Shown one piece after another: positions 21,700 through 29,603 of a stretch of DNA of 38,845 nucleotides (the stretch's first letter is position 1; each line of letters begins with the position of its first letter). The notes beneath the pieces were generated by a model. The model worked only from the letters and a program-made list of their open reading frames with translations. It had not been told where the DNA came from and ran no database searches. The DNA comes from an uncultured Eubacteriales bacterium (lineage in GTDB: Bacteria; Bacillota; Clostridia; Christensenellales; Borkfalkiaceae): assembly GCA_958421945.1 (NCBI GenBank), contig CATZMZ010000013.1, positions 1 through 38,845 of the forward strand, in the 5' to 3' direction. A program made the position numbers and the translations under genes.

Positions 21700-23596
21700 G
21701 TCGGACAAACCTTTGCCCGACGCCGCGTTTTGCCCGACTAACGGCGGCTTTGCCGAGGGTGTGGCACTTTTATTTAACCGCGCAGACGTGTCGTTCGACG
21801 ATTATAAAAGCGACGCGGGCGGCAATAGTCCGAATATAAGCGAAATGGAAAAGAGCGTTAAGCTTGCGGAATTCGCGCTGCTTCTTCGCAACGACGGCAA
21901 ACCGCTCGATAAAATCGTAAACACCGAATCTTTTAAAATCGACAACGAGCCGGTTCAAAGCGGAATTTTAAAGCAAATTCTCTCGTCCGAAGCGGAAACG
22001 AGCGTCGCGCGCGCCATATTAGACGGTAAAAGCGAAACGGCGGTATTTCGGTTCGGAACGGAAGAGTATGTGCTTGCGCTCAACGCGCTCGGCGAAGAAA
22101 ACGGCAATCTTTTCGTAATGTGCGCGTATAAAATAAGCGTTATTTACGGAGAAGGATACGGTCTTATGACAAGTATACTGGCAACCCTCGCGGGGCTTGC
22201 ACTCGCTATTGCCGTGCTTACCGCGACCATTTTAATAAGCCGCATTGCTTCCGACCGAAAGATTTACAATCTCGAAATGCTAGACGCCGTGCTGAATTGC
22301 GCTACTCCCAAAAAATTCCAAAAGGACCTGGAAGAGGTGCTTAAACGGCACAAAACTGTTGGTTTTGCGATAACTTCGCTTAAAATCAACAACTACGCTT
22401 ACGTGTACGAAAAATTCGGCGACGACGCCGCGATAAATCTTGCAAAATTTGCATCGGGCGCGATAAAGCACGCCTTATTCGATGACGAAACTTTCGCGTA
22501 TTCGGGCGAGGGCGAGTTTTTATTGCTGTTATATTATAAGGACAGAAAAAGTTTTACGGACAGGCTGAACGGCTTGTATCTGCGGCTTGCGTCGTTTACG
22601 GGGTTAGAGAACGAGGACTATAAGGTCAGCGCTTCCTTTTCGGTGTACGTCGTAGAAAAAGACTTAAAGCAAACCCCGAAGCAAATGATAGACAAGTTAA
22701 AACTCGTCAAAGATTCCACTACGGTAACGATAGGCTCTTTCACCGCGAATTTTTACGAGGATATGTTAAGGGAAAACCGCATAAGAAAAGCTGAAATAGA
22801 GGGAAAAATGGAAAACGCGCTCGAAAACAGCGAGTTCCACTTGTTTTATCAGCCCAAGTATAATTTGCGCACCAAAAGAATGGACGGCAGCGAAATTTTA
22901 ATACGGTGGTACGACCCGAAGTTAGAAAGTTATCGCGTTCCGAGTGTGTTTTTACCCGTTTTCGAAGAGGACGGTTTTATATGCAAGATAGATAGATTCG
23001 TGCTTTATAAAGCTTGCGAAAACATTGCCGAACGGGTAAAGCGCGGCAAAATCTGTTATCCCGTTTCGGTGAACGTTTCGCGCGTTACGGCAATTCAGCC
23101 CGACTTTGCCGATTATTATATAAGGATAAAAAACAAATTCAACATAAAGGACGGCTTTATTACGCTCGAATTTACCGAAAGCTTCGCGTACGAAAATTAC
23201 GATTATCTTTCGGAAATAGTCGGCAGGCTGCACGATAACGGTTTTTTGTGTTCGATAGACGATTTCGGTACGGGCTATTCTTCGTATAACATCTTAAAAA
23301 CCATCGCGATGGACGAGATTAAGCTTGATAAATTCTTCCTCGAAAAGGGTCTTGATGAGGAACGGGACAGAATGTTGTTAAAAAGCGTTGTCGAGATGAT
23401 AAAGCGGCTCGGAATGAAAGTTACGCAAGAAGGCGTGGAATCGAGAGAGTCGTTCGAGCTTATGCAAACGCTCGGCTGCGACGTGATTCAGGGATATTTC
23501 TTTGCCAAACCGATGAAATACGTGGATTATTGCGAATTTATAGACAACAATTTCGATAAAAGCGAACGTGCAATAAAACCTGACGAAAAGCCTTGA
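21698..23596 (+). CDS. GGDEF-EAL protein, c-di-GMP phosphodiesterase, 5' end probably lost
   Basis: The open frame of 632 codons starts at a TTG inside the T-run of the preceding terminator, so the true N-terminus is probably missing. Residues 1-150 look like an extracellular sensor domain, but the first membrane helix expected before it is absent. One helix lies at about 157-182. The GGDEF domain (about 195-350) is degenerate: SGEGEF at 269-274 replaces GGDEF. The EAL domain (about 365-620) keeps its catalytic set: E399-I-L, N459, E491, D521-D522, K542, E578 and Q598. If expressed, it should hydrolyse c-di-GMP. ATG 22166, preceded by GGAGAAGGA, could start a shorter protein with an N-terminal helix. 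No promoter is visible upstream. Confidence 0.75.
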   Translation: MSDKPLPDAAFCPTNGGFAEGVALLFNRADVSFDDYKSDAGGNSPNISEMEKSVKLAEFALLLRNDGKPLDKIVNTESFKIDNEPVQSGILKQILSSEAETSVARAILDGKSETAVFRFGTEEYVLALNALGEENGNLFVMCAYKISVIYGEGYGLMTSILATLAGLALAIAVLTATILISRIASDRKIYNLEMLDAVLNCATPKKFQKDLEEVLKRHKTVGFAITSLKINNYAYVYEKFGDDAAINLAKFASGAIKHALFDDETFAYSGEGEFLLLLYYKDRKSFTDRLNGLYLRLASFTGLENEDYKVSASFSVYVVEKDLKQTPKQMIDKLKLVKDSTTVTIGSFTANFYEDMLRENRIRKAEIEGKMENALENSEFHLFYQPKYNLRTKRMDGSEILIRWYDPKLESYRVPSVFLPVFEEDGFICKIDRFVLYKACENIAERVKRGKICYPVSVNVSRVTAIQPDFADYYIRIKNKFNIKDGFITLEFTESFAYENYDYLSEIVGRLHDNGFLCSIDDFGTGYSSYNILKTIAMDEIKLDKFFLEKGLDEERDRMLLKSVVEMIKRLGMKVTQEGVESRESFELMQTLGCDVIQGYFFAKPMKYVDYCEFIDNNFDKSERAIKPDEKP

Positions 23597-23653
23597 CGTT
23601 TTCGTAAAATTGCCAAAATTTACCATTTTTCCGTCGCATGGTCGGAATATTCG

Positions 23654-23682
23654 TTGACATAACCGAATAATAGTGCTATCAT
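23654..23682 (+). promoter_or_regulatory. Promoter of the 41-aa ORF / secreted protein unit
   Basis: A perfect TTGACA (23654-23659), 17-bp spacer, TGC then TATCAT (23677-23682), an extended -10. The transcript should start near 23689. Confidence 0.75.
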
Positions 23683-23688
23683 TACATA

Positions 23689-23780
23689 GAAACGCGACAA
23701 AACAGGATTTTGTCGGCAACCATCGTTGCCCCGCGCTTTGCTTAACGCAAACCGCCGTTTCAGTTGAAATAGTGCGTTAA
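23689..23780 (+). promoter_or_regulatory. Structured 5' leader RNA
   Basis: At the predicted 5' end, CGACAAAA-cagga-TTTTGTCG (23695-23715) is followed by GGCAAC-CATC-GTTGCC (23715-23730) and a CGCG that can pair with CGCG at 23693-23696, giving a possible three-way junction. TTAACGCA (23742-23749) then pairs with TGCGTTAA (23773-23780). I recognise no known riboswitch; a 5' stabiliser or unknown regulatory RNA is possible. Confidence 0.4.
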
Positions 23781-23853
23781 AACGTCTGCAAATACTTTTC
23801 GCTTGCGCATTTTCCGCACTAAATAATTTATCCGATTTTTTACGGTGTTACTA

Positions 23854-23979
23854 ATGAGAAAACGCTATTATTCACCCGAACTCACCGCGTACGCTTTTGC
23901 GTGTGGCTTAAACGATTTGACTTCCTCTGCGGAAAACTTTTTCGACAACAAGAAAAAAGATATTTTCGGAAGGTTGTGA
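23854..23979 (+). CDS. Small 41-aa ORF coupled to secreted protein
   Basis: ATG 23854 to TGA 23977-23979, one base before the ATG of the next gene, so translation is probably coupled. The product starts MRKRYYSPELTAYAFACG and is polar and basic toward the end (NKKKDIFGRL). It has no membrane helix. The start resembles short clostridial peptides with a Met-basic-Tyr-x-Pro-Glu opening found near surface-protein genes; function is unknown. It has only a weak ribosome site. Confidence 0.5.
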   Translation: MRKRYYSPELTAYAFACGLNDLTSSAENFFDNKKKDIFGRL

Positions 23980-23980
23980 C

Positions 23981-25348
23981 ATGAAAAACTTTCCGATTAA
24001 AATTTTAACAATCTTTTTGGCGGCAAGCGCGTTGCTTTTTGCGTTTGCGCCTTTTTTCAGGACGGTAATTCCCGTCGACAGTTCCGCAAAAAATTTAATA
24101 GCGAACGGCGATTTTTCCGGCTATAACGCTAATGGTTTGTTCGGCGTTACGCCATGCGGCTGGGGATTAAACTATGACGAAGAAGAATCGATATACGACG
24201 TCGATAACAAACTGATAAAATTTACCGCCGTAGGGCAAAGCGTCAAGACGAATGAAAGTTTTTCGTTAAACGAGGGAGCGTATAAACTGTCTTTTAACGC
24301 TCGCACGGGCGGTACGGGCGCTGCAAATCTTTGCGCGAGTATTCGTTGTGGTAAAGCCGAGCTTTATTCTCGCACGTTCACGCTTACGGACGAAGACGTA
24401 GAATATTCCGAACAGGACTTTTGCATTTATAATCCAACCGTTCAAAGCAATATAAATCTTGAAATCTCGCTCGCCGAAAGCAGCTGCGACAACGTTTATC
24501 TTGACGACGTTTCTTTAACCGTAGTCGAAAAAATCCTTACGGAAAACGGCGCGAGCATCAGAAACGACGCCACCGACGCGGGGTTGAGATTTAAGGGCAG
24601 AATAAACAAACCATTTTACGACTATGCGTGCGGTCATTTTGACGACGTAAGCGCGGGTCTTGTTATCGCGCCTTACGATTTTATCTCGGGAGGCGCAAAC
24701 GGCGTTTCCGACAGCGAATTTTTTACCGTCGAGGCAATGCAAAGGGCCGGAATGACGCCGCTTATTATCGACGCAAAGATTTGGAACAACGAAAGCACCG
24801 CCGAGCGCGATGGATATTACGGCTTTAACTGCGTTATAACTGATATTTGCCCCGAAAACACTGACAGAGAGTTCGCCGCAAGAGCGTATTTATCATATAA
24901 AGACAACGGGGAAGTCGTTTACGTTTACGCGGATTTTGCCAAAGAAAACCATTGCCGTTCGATATTCGACGTGGCAAACGCCGCCCTGAATGACGTAGCA
25001 TTATTATCGGACGACACCTCGGGCGCGTTCGCAACCGCCAGGGCTTACGCGTCCAAAATAACCGAAAAGTATATAAGCGAAAATTTTTCGCAGCCTGACG
25101 AAAGCGTGCCGTATTTCGAGTATACCGAACGTTTTGAAACCGCGGTTATCGCGCAGATTATGATAGAGGAGTCCGCGCTGTCTGATAATTGCGAAATCAA
25201 CGTGACGGTTGACGGCGACGTCGTTACGCCGAAAAACGGTTATTACGTCGTAAATTCGCCCGCCGAGTTTAAGATTACGTTGCGTTTTACGAGTTACAGC
25301 TTATTATACAACGTTTCGGGCATAAGTTTAAAAACCTATAAGATTTAA
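23981..25348 (+). CDS. Secreted protein, carbohydrate-binding-like domain
   Basis: A 455-aa protein with a signal peptide (about 1-33). A jelly-roll, CBM-like domain follows (about 38-182: NLIANGDFSGYN, a conserved GWGL, and LDDVSLTVVE at its end). A second domain (about 187-370) starts with GASIRNDATDAGLRFKGRI. It resembles a module common in large clostridial secreted proteins but has no known activity. A short beta-rich C-terminus closes the protein, with no anchor or sorting signal. GGAAGG precedes the ATG. It may bind a polysaccharide outside the cell; this is inference from domain shape. Confidence 0.7.
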   Translation: MKNFPIKILTIFLAASALLFAFAPFFRTVIPVDSSAKNLIANGDFSGYNANGLFGVTPCGWGLNYDEEESIYDVDNKLIKFTAVGQSVKTNESFSLNEGAYKLSFNARTGGTGAANLCASIRCGKAELYSRTFTLTDEDVEYSEQDFCIYNPTVQSNINLEISLAESSCDNVYLDDVSLTVVEKILTENGASIRNDATDAGLRFKGRINKPFYDYACGHFDDVSAGLVIAPYDFISGGANGVSDSEFFTVEAMQRAGMTPLIIDAKIWNNESTAERDGYYGFNCVITDICPENTDREFAARAYLSYKDNGEVVYVYADFAKENHCRSIFDVANAALNDVALLSDDTSGAFATARAYASKITEKYISENFSQPDESVPYFEYTERFETAVIAQIMIEESALSDNCEINVTVDGDVVTPKNGYYVVNSPAEFKITLRFTSYSLLYNVSGISLKTYKI

Positions 25349-25404
25349 GCGGTCGATTGCGCGAGCGCGCTGATTTTTAATATAAAAAGAGTGAATAACC
25401 GTAA

Positions 25405-25431
25405 AAAAACAAGCCGTTTCGACGGCTTTTT
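25405..25431 (+). terminator. Terminator after the secreted protein
   Basis: AAGCCGT-TTCG-ACGGCTT (25411-25428) ending in a T-run, preceded by an A-run. It closes the accessory region. Confidence 0.85.
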
Positions 25432-25503
25432 GAAAGTGTAAGATTGCCGAAAAGAATTAAATTTAAAAATTTATAAATTCTCGCAAAGGTGCGTGTTAAA
25501 AGG

Positions 25504-25532
25504 TTGTAAAAAAAATTTTTTTGTGTTACAAT
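25504..25532 (+). promoter_or_regulatory. Promoter of the purine operon
   Basis: TTGTAA (25504-25509), 17-bp spacer, TG then TACAAT (25527-25532), an extended -10. About 350 nt of leader follow before purE. Confidence 0.7.
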
Positions 25533-25698
25533 GTCATTATCGTTACCGATACGGTGATTACGCTCGCCGTTTTTCGGCAGGGGGATTAAGGAGCAATAAG
25601 AGTTAAATCGGGTATTGAATTTTTAGGTATCAGAGAATTATCGCAAGGTAATTTTTAAGCATAATTATAAACGCAAATCGCGACGGGAGGTTACCGCC

Positions 25699-25824
25699 AT
25701 GAATAACGTTAGATACAAAAACGCAAGAAGATGTCTTTTTTCTCGCGTTTTTTTAATAAAATTCCGCAAAATCAAAGGCATAGGTGCCACCAGACCCGAC
25801 TTGTATAAACGCGCAGGCTTATAA
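25699..25824 (+). CDS. Leader ORF upstream of purE, 41 aa
   Basis: ATG follows GGGAGG at 8 nt spacing. The product is strongly basic (starts MNNVRYKNARRCLFSR) and matches no family I know. The terminator-like hairpin at 25717-25754 lies inside it, so ribosome movement could change its folding. Confidence 0.4.
   Translation: MNNVRYKNARRCLFSRVFLIKFRKIKGIGATRPDLYKRAGL
25717..25754 (+). terminator. Possible attenuator 1 in the pur leader
   Basis: AAAAACGC (25717-25724) pairs with GCGTTTTT (25745-25752); the Ts continue to 25754. The inner part can form a further short stem. It has the form of an intrinsic terminator but lies before the operon genes. Confidence 0.45.
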
Positions 25825-25842
25825 AAGCTTTGCGCTTTTTTT
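25823..25842 (+). terminator. Possible attenuator 2 in the pur leader
   Basis: AAAAGC-TTTGC-GCTTTT with the T-run extending to 25842, about 50 nt before purE. It is AU-rich and weaker than the first. Confidence 0.35.
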
Positions 25843-25891
25843 ATAGAAAAAAACGGTTAAAACAAAACCGCAAAACAGGAGGATGAATTTT

Positions 25892-26383
25892 ATGAAAAAA
25901 ATTGCAGTTGTTATGGGTAGCGACAGCGATTTAGAGGTTGTGTCAAAGGCGACGGACGTTTTAGAGAAGTTCGGCGTTCCTTTCGAGGTACACGTTTTCT
26001 CCGCGCACCGCACGCCGGAAGAGGCGAAAGACCTTGCGTTAAACGCGCGAAGGAATAATATAGGCGCGATAATTGCCGCCGCAGGCATGGCGGCGCACCT
26101 TGCGGGCGCGCTCGCCGCGAACACGACTCTTCCCGTTGTGGGAATCCCCGTAAAATCGGGCGCGTTCGGCGGTTTTGACGCGTTATTATCCACCGTTCAG
26201 ATGCCCACGGGCATACCAGTTGCCACGGTTGCGGTTGACGGCGCAGCAAACGCCGCGCTTTTGTGTATAGAAATGCTTGCAATCACCGACGATGGTCTTG
26301 CCGAAAAGCTTATCGCTTATCGCGAGGCGGCAACTCAGAAGGTTTTGGCGAAAAATTCGGAAATAGAAAAAAGATTTAATTAA
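25892..26383 (+). CDS. purE: 5-(carboxyamino)imidazole ribonucleotide mutase PurE
   Basis: A 163-aa class I PurE, which interconverts N5-CAIR and CAIR in purine synthesis. MGSDSDLEV (phosphate loop), FSAHRTPEE with the catalytic His, and GFDALLSTVQMPTGIPVATVA are clear. AGMAAHL is of the class I type, not the class II pattern that takes CO2 directly. ATG 25883 directly abuts the AGGAGG, so ATG 25892 (9 nt spacing) is chosen. No purK partner is in the operon; purK may lie elsewhere, or high CO2 may bypass it. Confidence 0.93.
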   Translation: MKKIAVVMGSDSDLEVVSKATDVLEKFGVPFEVHVFSAHRTPEEAKDLALNARRNNIGAIIAAAGMAAHLAGALAANTTLPVVGIPVKSGAFGGFDALLSTVQMPTGIPVATVAVDGAANAALLCIEMLAITDDGLAEKLIAYREAATQKVLAKNSEIEKRFN

Positions 26384-26401
26384 AAGCGGAGGAATAAACT
26401 C

Positions 26402-27112
26402 ATGGAAAAAAAGGCGTTGCTTTACGAAGGAAAGGCAAAAAAAGTGTTCTCTACCGAGAATCCGTCGATGGTGATAGTGTCTTATAAAGACGACGCGACG
26501 GCGTTTGACGGTCAAAAAAAGGGCACTGTCGCAGGGAAAGGCGCAGTCAATAACAAAATGACAAATTTCCTATTTAAAATGCTTGAAGAGCGCGGCGTTA
26601 AAACTCATCTCGTCGAGGAGCTGTCGGACAGAGAAACGCTCGTTAAAAAGGTTGAGATAGTTCCGCTCGAAGTAATCGTAAGAAACGTTGCCGCAGGCTC
26701 GTTTTCCAAGCGTTACGGCGTAGAGGAGGGACGGGTTTTCAAATCTCCCACCGTGGAATTTTCATATAAAAACGACAACCTGCACGACCCGCTTATAAAC
26801 GAATATCACGCGCTCGCGATGGAGTTAGCCACCCGCGAGGAAATAGACGAAATAACGAAAACGGCGTTAAAAATCAACGAAATATTAAAAGAATATTTTA
26901 TCTCGCTTAACGTAAAACTGATAGACTTCAAGCTTGAATTCGGCAGGCTTTCGGACGGGCAAATCGTGCTTGCCGATGAAATTTCTCCCGATACTTGCCG
27001 TTTTTGGGACGCGGAAACGAACGAAAAGCTCGATAAAGACAGATTCCGTCGCGATTTGGGCGGCGTAGAGGAAGCTTACGGCGAGATGTTAAGAAGGGTT
27101 TTCGGCAAATAA
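26402..27112 (+). CDS. purC: SAICAR synthase PurC
   Basis: A 236-aa phosphoribosylaminoimidazole-succinocarboxamide synthase that joins CAIR and aspartate with ATP. LLYEGKAKKVFST, DDATAFDGQKKGTVAGKG (about 31-48), EVIVRNVAAGSFSKRYGV (about 93-110), LIDFKLEFGR and DEISPDTCRFWD follow in the family order. Length is usual. It lies 18 nt after purE with a GGAGG site. Confidence 0.96.
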   Translation: MEKKALLYEGKAKKVFSTENPSMVIVSYKDDATAFDGQKKGTVAGKGAVNNKMTNFLFKMLEERGVKTHLVEELSDRETLVKKVEIVPLEVIVRNVAAGSFSKRYGVEEGRVFKSPTVEFSYKNDNLHDPLINEYHALAMELATREEIDEITKTALKINEILKEYFISLNVKLIDFKLEFGRLSDGQIVLADEISPDTCRFWDAETNEKLDKDRFRRDLGGVEEAYGEMLRRVFGK

Positions 27113-27132
27113 TTTTTTTACAGGAGTATTAT

Positions 27133-28566
27133 ATGAGCAATTTAAGAGAAGAATGCGGTGTATTCGGCGTATATTCGCCCGAAACCTGCGACGTTGCACG
27201 GACGGTGTATTACGGATTATTTGCTTTGCAGCACCGCGGGCAGGAATCGTGCGGAATAGTTGTCAACGATTGCGGTGTTTTTTCGGCGTATAAAGACGTC
27301 GGTATAGTAAACGACGTTTTTACTCACAAAACGTTAGAAATGCTCGGTAACGGCAATATCGCCGTGGGACACGTTCGCTACGGCACGAAAGGAAATATAG
27401 ACAGAATAAGCTCTCAACCGCTTGTCGTCAACCATATTAAAGGCAGAATGGCTCTTGCGCACAACGGGCGGTTGGTTAATTCGCAGCAGTTGCGCTCCAT
27501 GCTCGAACTGAAAGGCTCTATTTTTCAGACGACCAGCGACACGGAGGTTATATCCTACGTGATAACCGAGGCAAGGTTAAGCGCACCGTCCATCGAGGAG
27601 GCTATAAACGCCGCGATGTACAAATTAAAGGGCGCGTATTCGCTCGTTATAACCTCGCCGTCAAAACTTATCGCGGTAAGGGACGAAAACGGATTCAGAC
27701 CGCTGTGCTACGGCAAAACGGTTGACGGCAGATACGTCGTCGCTTCTGAAAGCTGCGCGCTCGACGCGGTCGGCGCAACGCTTATAAGGGAAATTCTTCC
27801 CGGTGAAATTCTCGTTTTCGATAAGAACGGAATCCGCTCGATAAAAGAGCATTGCGGAAAGGTTAAGCAGTCTTTTTGCGTGTTCGAATATATCTATTTT
27901 GCAAGACCCGACTCTGTCGTGGAAGGGCAAAGCGTGCATCTGGCGCGCGTAAATGCGGGTAAGCTTCTCGCAAAGGAGCATCCCGTCGAAGCAGACGTTG
28001 TCGTGGGCGTTCCCGATACGGGAATCGACGGGGCAATCGGTTATGCGGCGCAATCGGGCATTGCTTACGAGATAGGCTTTATTAAAAACAAATATATAGG
28101 CAGAACGTTTATCGCGCCGGAGCAAAAAATGCGCGAGGACAAGGTTAAAATCAAATTAAACCCCGTAACGGAAGTTGTTAAGGGCAAGAGGGTCGTTTTA
28201 ATCGACGACTCCATCGTCAGAGGCACGACGAGCGCGCGGATAGTAGGGTTATTGCGCGACGCGGGTGCAACCGAGGTTCACATGCGCGTAACCTCGCCCG
28301 CTTTTTTAAACCCCTGCTATTACGGCACGGATATAGATTCAAGAGAGAATTTAATAGCCTGTAAACATTCCGTCGAGGAAATTTCCAGGCTTATAGGCGC
28401 GGATTCGCTCGGTTATCTCAGCATTGACGGGGTGAAGGAGATTGCGGGCGTTGATTGCTGCACCGCGTGTTTCGATGGGAAATATTCTACCGAAACGCCC
28501 GATACCACGCTCAAAAACCCTTACGACGATAAAATTAAAATTTTCGACAAGGAGGACGCGCAATGA
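27133..28566 (+). CDS. purF: Amidophosphoribosyltransferase PurF
   Basis: A 477-aa enzyme that makes phosphoribosylamine from PRPP and glutamine, the committed step and usual feedback target. The seven-residue N-terminal extension MSNLREE is expected to be cleaved so that Cys8 (CGVFG) becomes the glutaminase nucleophile. LFALQHRGQESCGI and HVRYGT follow. The PRPP loop is VVLIDDSIVRGTTS (about 355-368). Four cysteine sites (SFCVF, NPCYY or ACKHS, DCCTACF) fit the [4Fe-4S] form known from Bacillus. The stop overlaps the purM start by 4 bases. Confidence 0.96.
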   Translation: MSNLREECGVFGVYSPETCDVARTVYYGLFALQHRGQESCGIVVNDCGVFSAYKDVGIVNDVFTHKTLEMLGNGNIAVGHVRYGTKGNIDRISSQPLVVNHIKGRMALAHNGRLVNSQQLRSMLELKGSIFQTTSDTEVISYVITEARLSAPSIEEAINAAMYKLKGAYSLVITSPSKLIAVRDENGFRPLCYGKTVDGRYVVASESCALDAVGATLIREILPGEILVFDKNGIRSIKEHCGKVKQSFCVFEYIYFARPDSVVEGQSVHLARVNAGKLLAKEHPVEADVVVGVPDTGIDGAIGYAAQSGIAYEIGFIKNKYIGRTFIAPEQKMREDKVKIKLNPVTEVVKGKRVVLIDDSIVRGTTSARIVGLLRDAGATEVHMRVTSPAFLNPCYYGTDIDSRENLIACKHSVEEISRLIGADSLGYLSIDGVKEIAGVDCCTACFDGKYSTETPDTTLKNPYDDKIKIFDKEDAQ

Positions 28567-29603
28567 AAGACTCTTATTCTAAAGCATACGCAGACGCGGG
28601 CGTAAGCGTTACCGCAGGTTACGAGGCTGTGGAGAGAATGAAAAAACACGTCGCCAAAACGTTTACGAAAGGCGTTTTCTCCGATTTAGGCGGCTTCGGC
28701 GGACTGTTTCGTCCCGATTTGTCGCAAATATCCGAGCCCGTTTTGGTAAGCGGCACGGACGGCGTGGGAACAAAATTAAAGTTAGCGTTTCTCACGGATA
28801 AGCACGATACCGTCGGCATAGATTGCGTGGCAATGTGCGTAAACGACGTAATATGTTCGGGCGCAAAACCGCTTTTCTTTCTCGATTATATCGCGTGCGG
28901 CAAAAATTACCCCGAAAAAATCGAGCAAATAGTAAAAGGCGTTGCGGAAGGCTGCGTTCAAAGCGGCGCTGCGCTAATCGGCGGAGAAACTGCCGAAATG
29001 CCGGGGTTTTATAAAAATGACGAATACGATATAGCAGGCTTTGCCGTCGGAATCGTCGATAAAAGCAAAATCATCGATAACAAAACGATGCACGCGGGGG
29101 ACGTTATAGTCGCTCTGCCGTCCTCTGGCGTTCATTCCAACGGATTTTCGCTCGTCAGAAAGGTTTTGAATATCGAAAACCGTGATTTAACCGCTCCGCT
29201 CGAAGCGTTGGACGGCAAAAATTTGGGCGAAACCTTGCTTACACCTACCAGAATTTACGTTAAACCCGTGCTTGCCCTGATAGAAAAAGTTAAGGTTAAA
29301 GGTATTTCGCACATAACGGGCGGCGGGTTTTACGAAAACATACCGAGAAGCATACCCGATGGTTTAGGTGCGGAAATTTATAAATCCGCCGTTAAAACCC
29401 CGCCGATTTTCAGGCTTATTCAAGAGGAAGGCAACGTTTCGGAGCGCGATATGTATAACACCTTTAATATGGGCGTCGGCATGAGTATAGTCGTTGCCGA
29501 AAAGGACGCGGAAAAAGCCGTAGAAATCCTTAAAGAACAGGGCGAGGACGCTTATATTATCGGCAAAATCGTAACCTCCGACGTAAAGGTGAAATTGTTA
29601 TGA
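28563..29603 (+). CDS. purM: AIR synthase PurM
   Basis: A 346-aa phosphoribosylformylglycinamidine cyclo-ligase that closes the imidazole ring of AIR using ATP. DLGGFGGLFR, SGTDGVGTKLKLA (about 63-75), IGGETAEMPGFY and HITGGGFYENIPR are diagnostic. Length is standard. ATGA overlaps link it to both purF and purN, so the three are translationally coupled. Confidence 0.96.
   Translation: MKDSYSKAYADAGVSVTAGYEAVERMKKHVAKTFTKGVFSDLGGFGGLFRPDLSQISEPVLVSGTDGVGTKLKLAFLTDKHDTVGIDCVAMCVNDVICSGAKPLFFLDYIACGKNYPEKIEQIVKGVAEGCVQSGAALIGGETAEMPGFYKNDEYDIAGFAVGIVDKSKIIDNKTMHAGDVIVALPSSGVHSNGFSLVRKVLNIENRDLTAPLEALDGKNLGETLLTPTRIYVKPVLALIEKVKVKGISHITGGGFYENIPRSIPDGLGAEIYKSAVKTPPIFRLIQEEGNVSERDMYNTFNMGVGMSIVVAEKDAEKAVEILKEQGEDAYIIGKIVTSDVKVKLL

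Larger units (their letters stand above)
25539..25891 (+). promoter_or_regulatory. Long purine operon leader
   Basis: The leader contains GCCG-TTTTT-CGGC (near 25568-25580), AATTA/TAATT around 25635-25655, a 41-codon ORF (25699-25824) and two hairpin plus T-run elements (25717-25754 and 25823-25842). I looked for purine, PRPP (ykkC-type) and ZTP riboswitch signatures and found none that I trust. The layout suggests transcription attenuation. Confidence 0.5.

Noticed and set aside
23689..23780. SAM-I or c-di-GMP riboswitch in the leader of the 41-aa ORF
   Set aside because: A CGGCAACC word recalls SAM-I, but the other required elements are absent, and no c-di-GMP core motif is present.
25539..25700. 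Known purine, PRPP or ZTP riboswitch in the pur leader
   Set aside because: The conserved core sequences of these families were looked for and not seen; only unassigned stems remain.
25883..25891. ATG 25883 as purE start
   Set aside because: It directly abuts the AGGAGG ribosome site; ATG 25892 has correct spacing and matches the family N-terminus.
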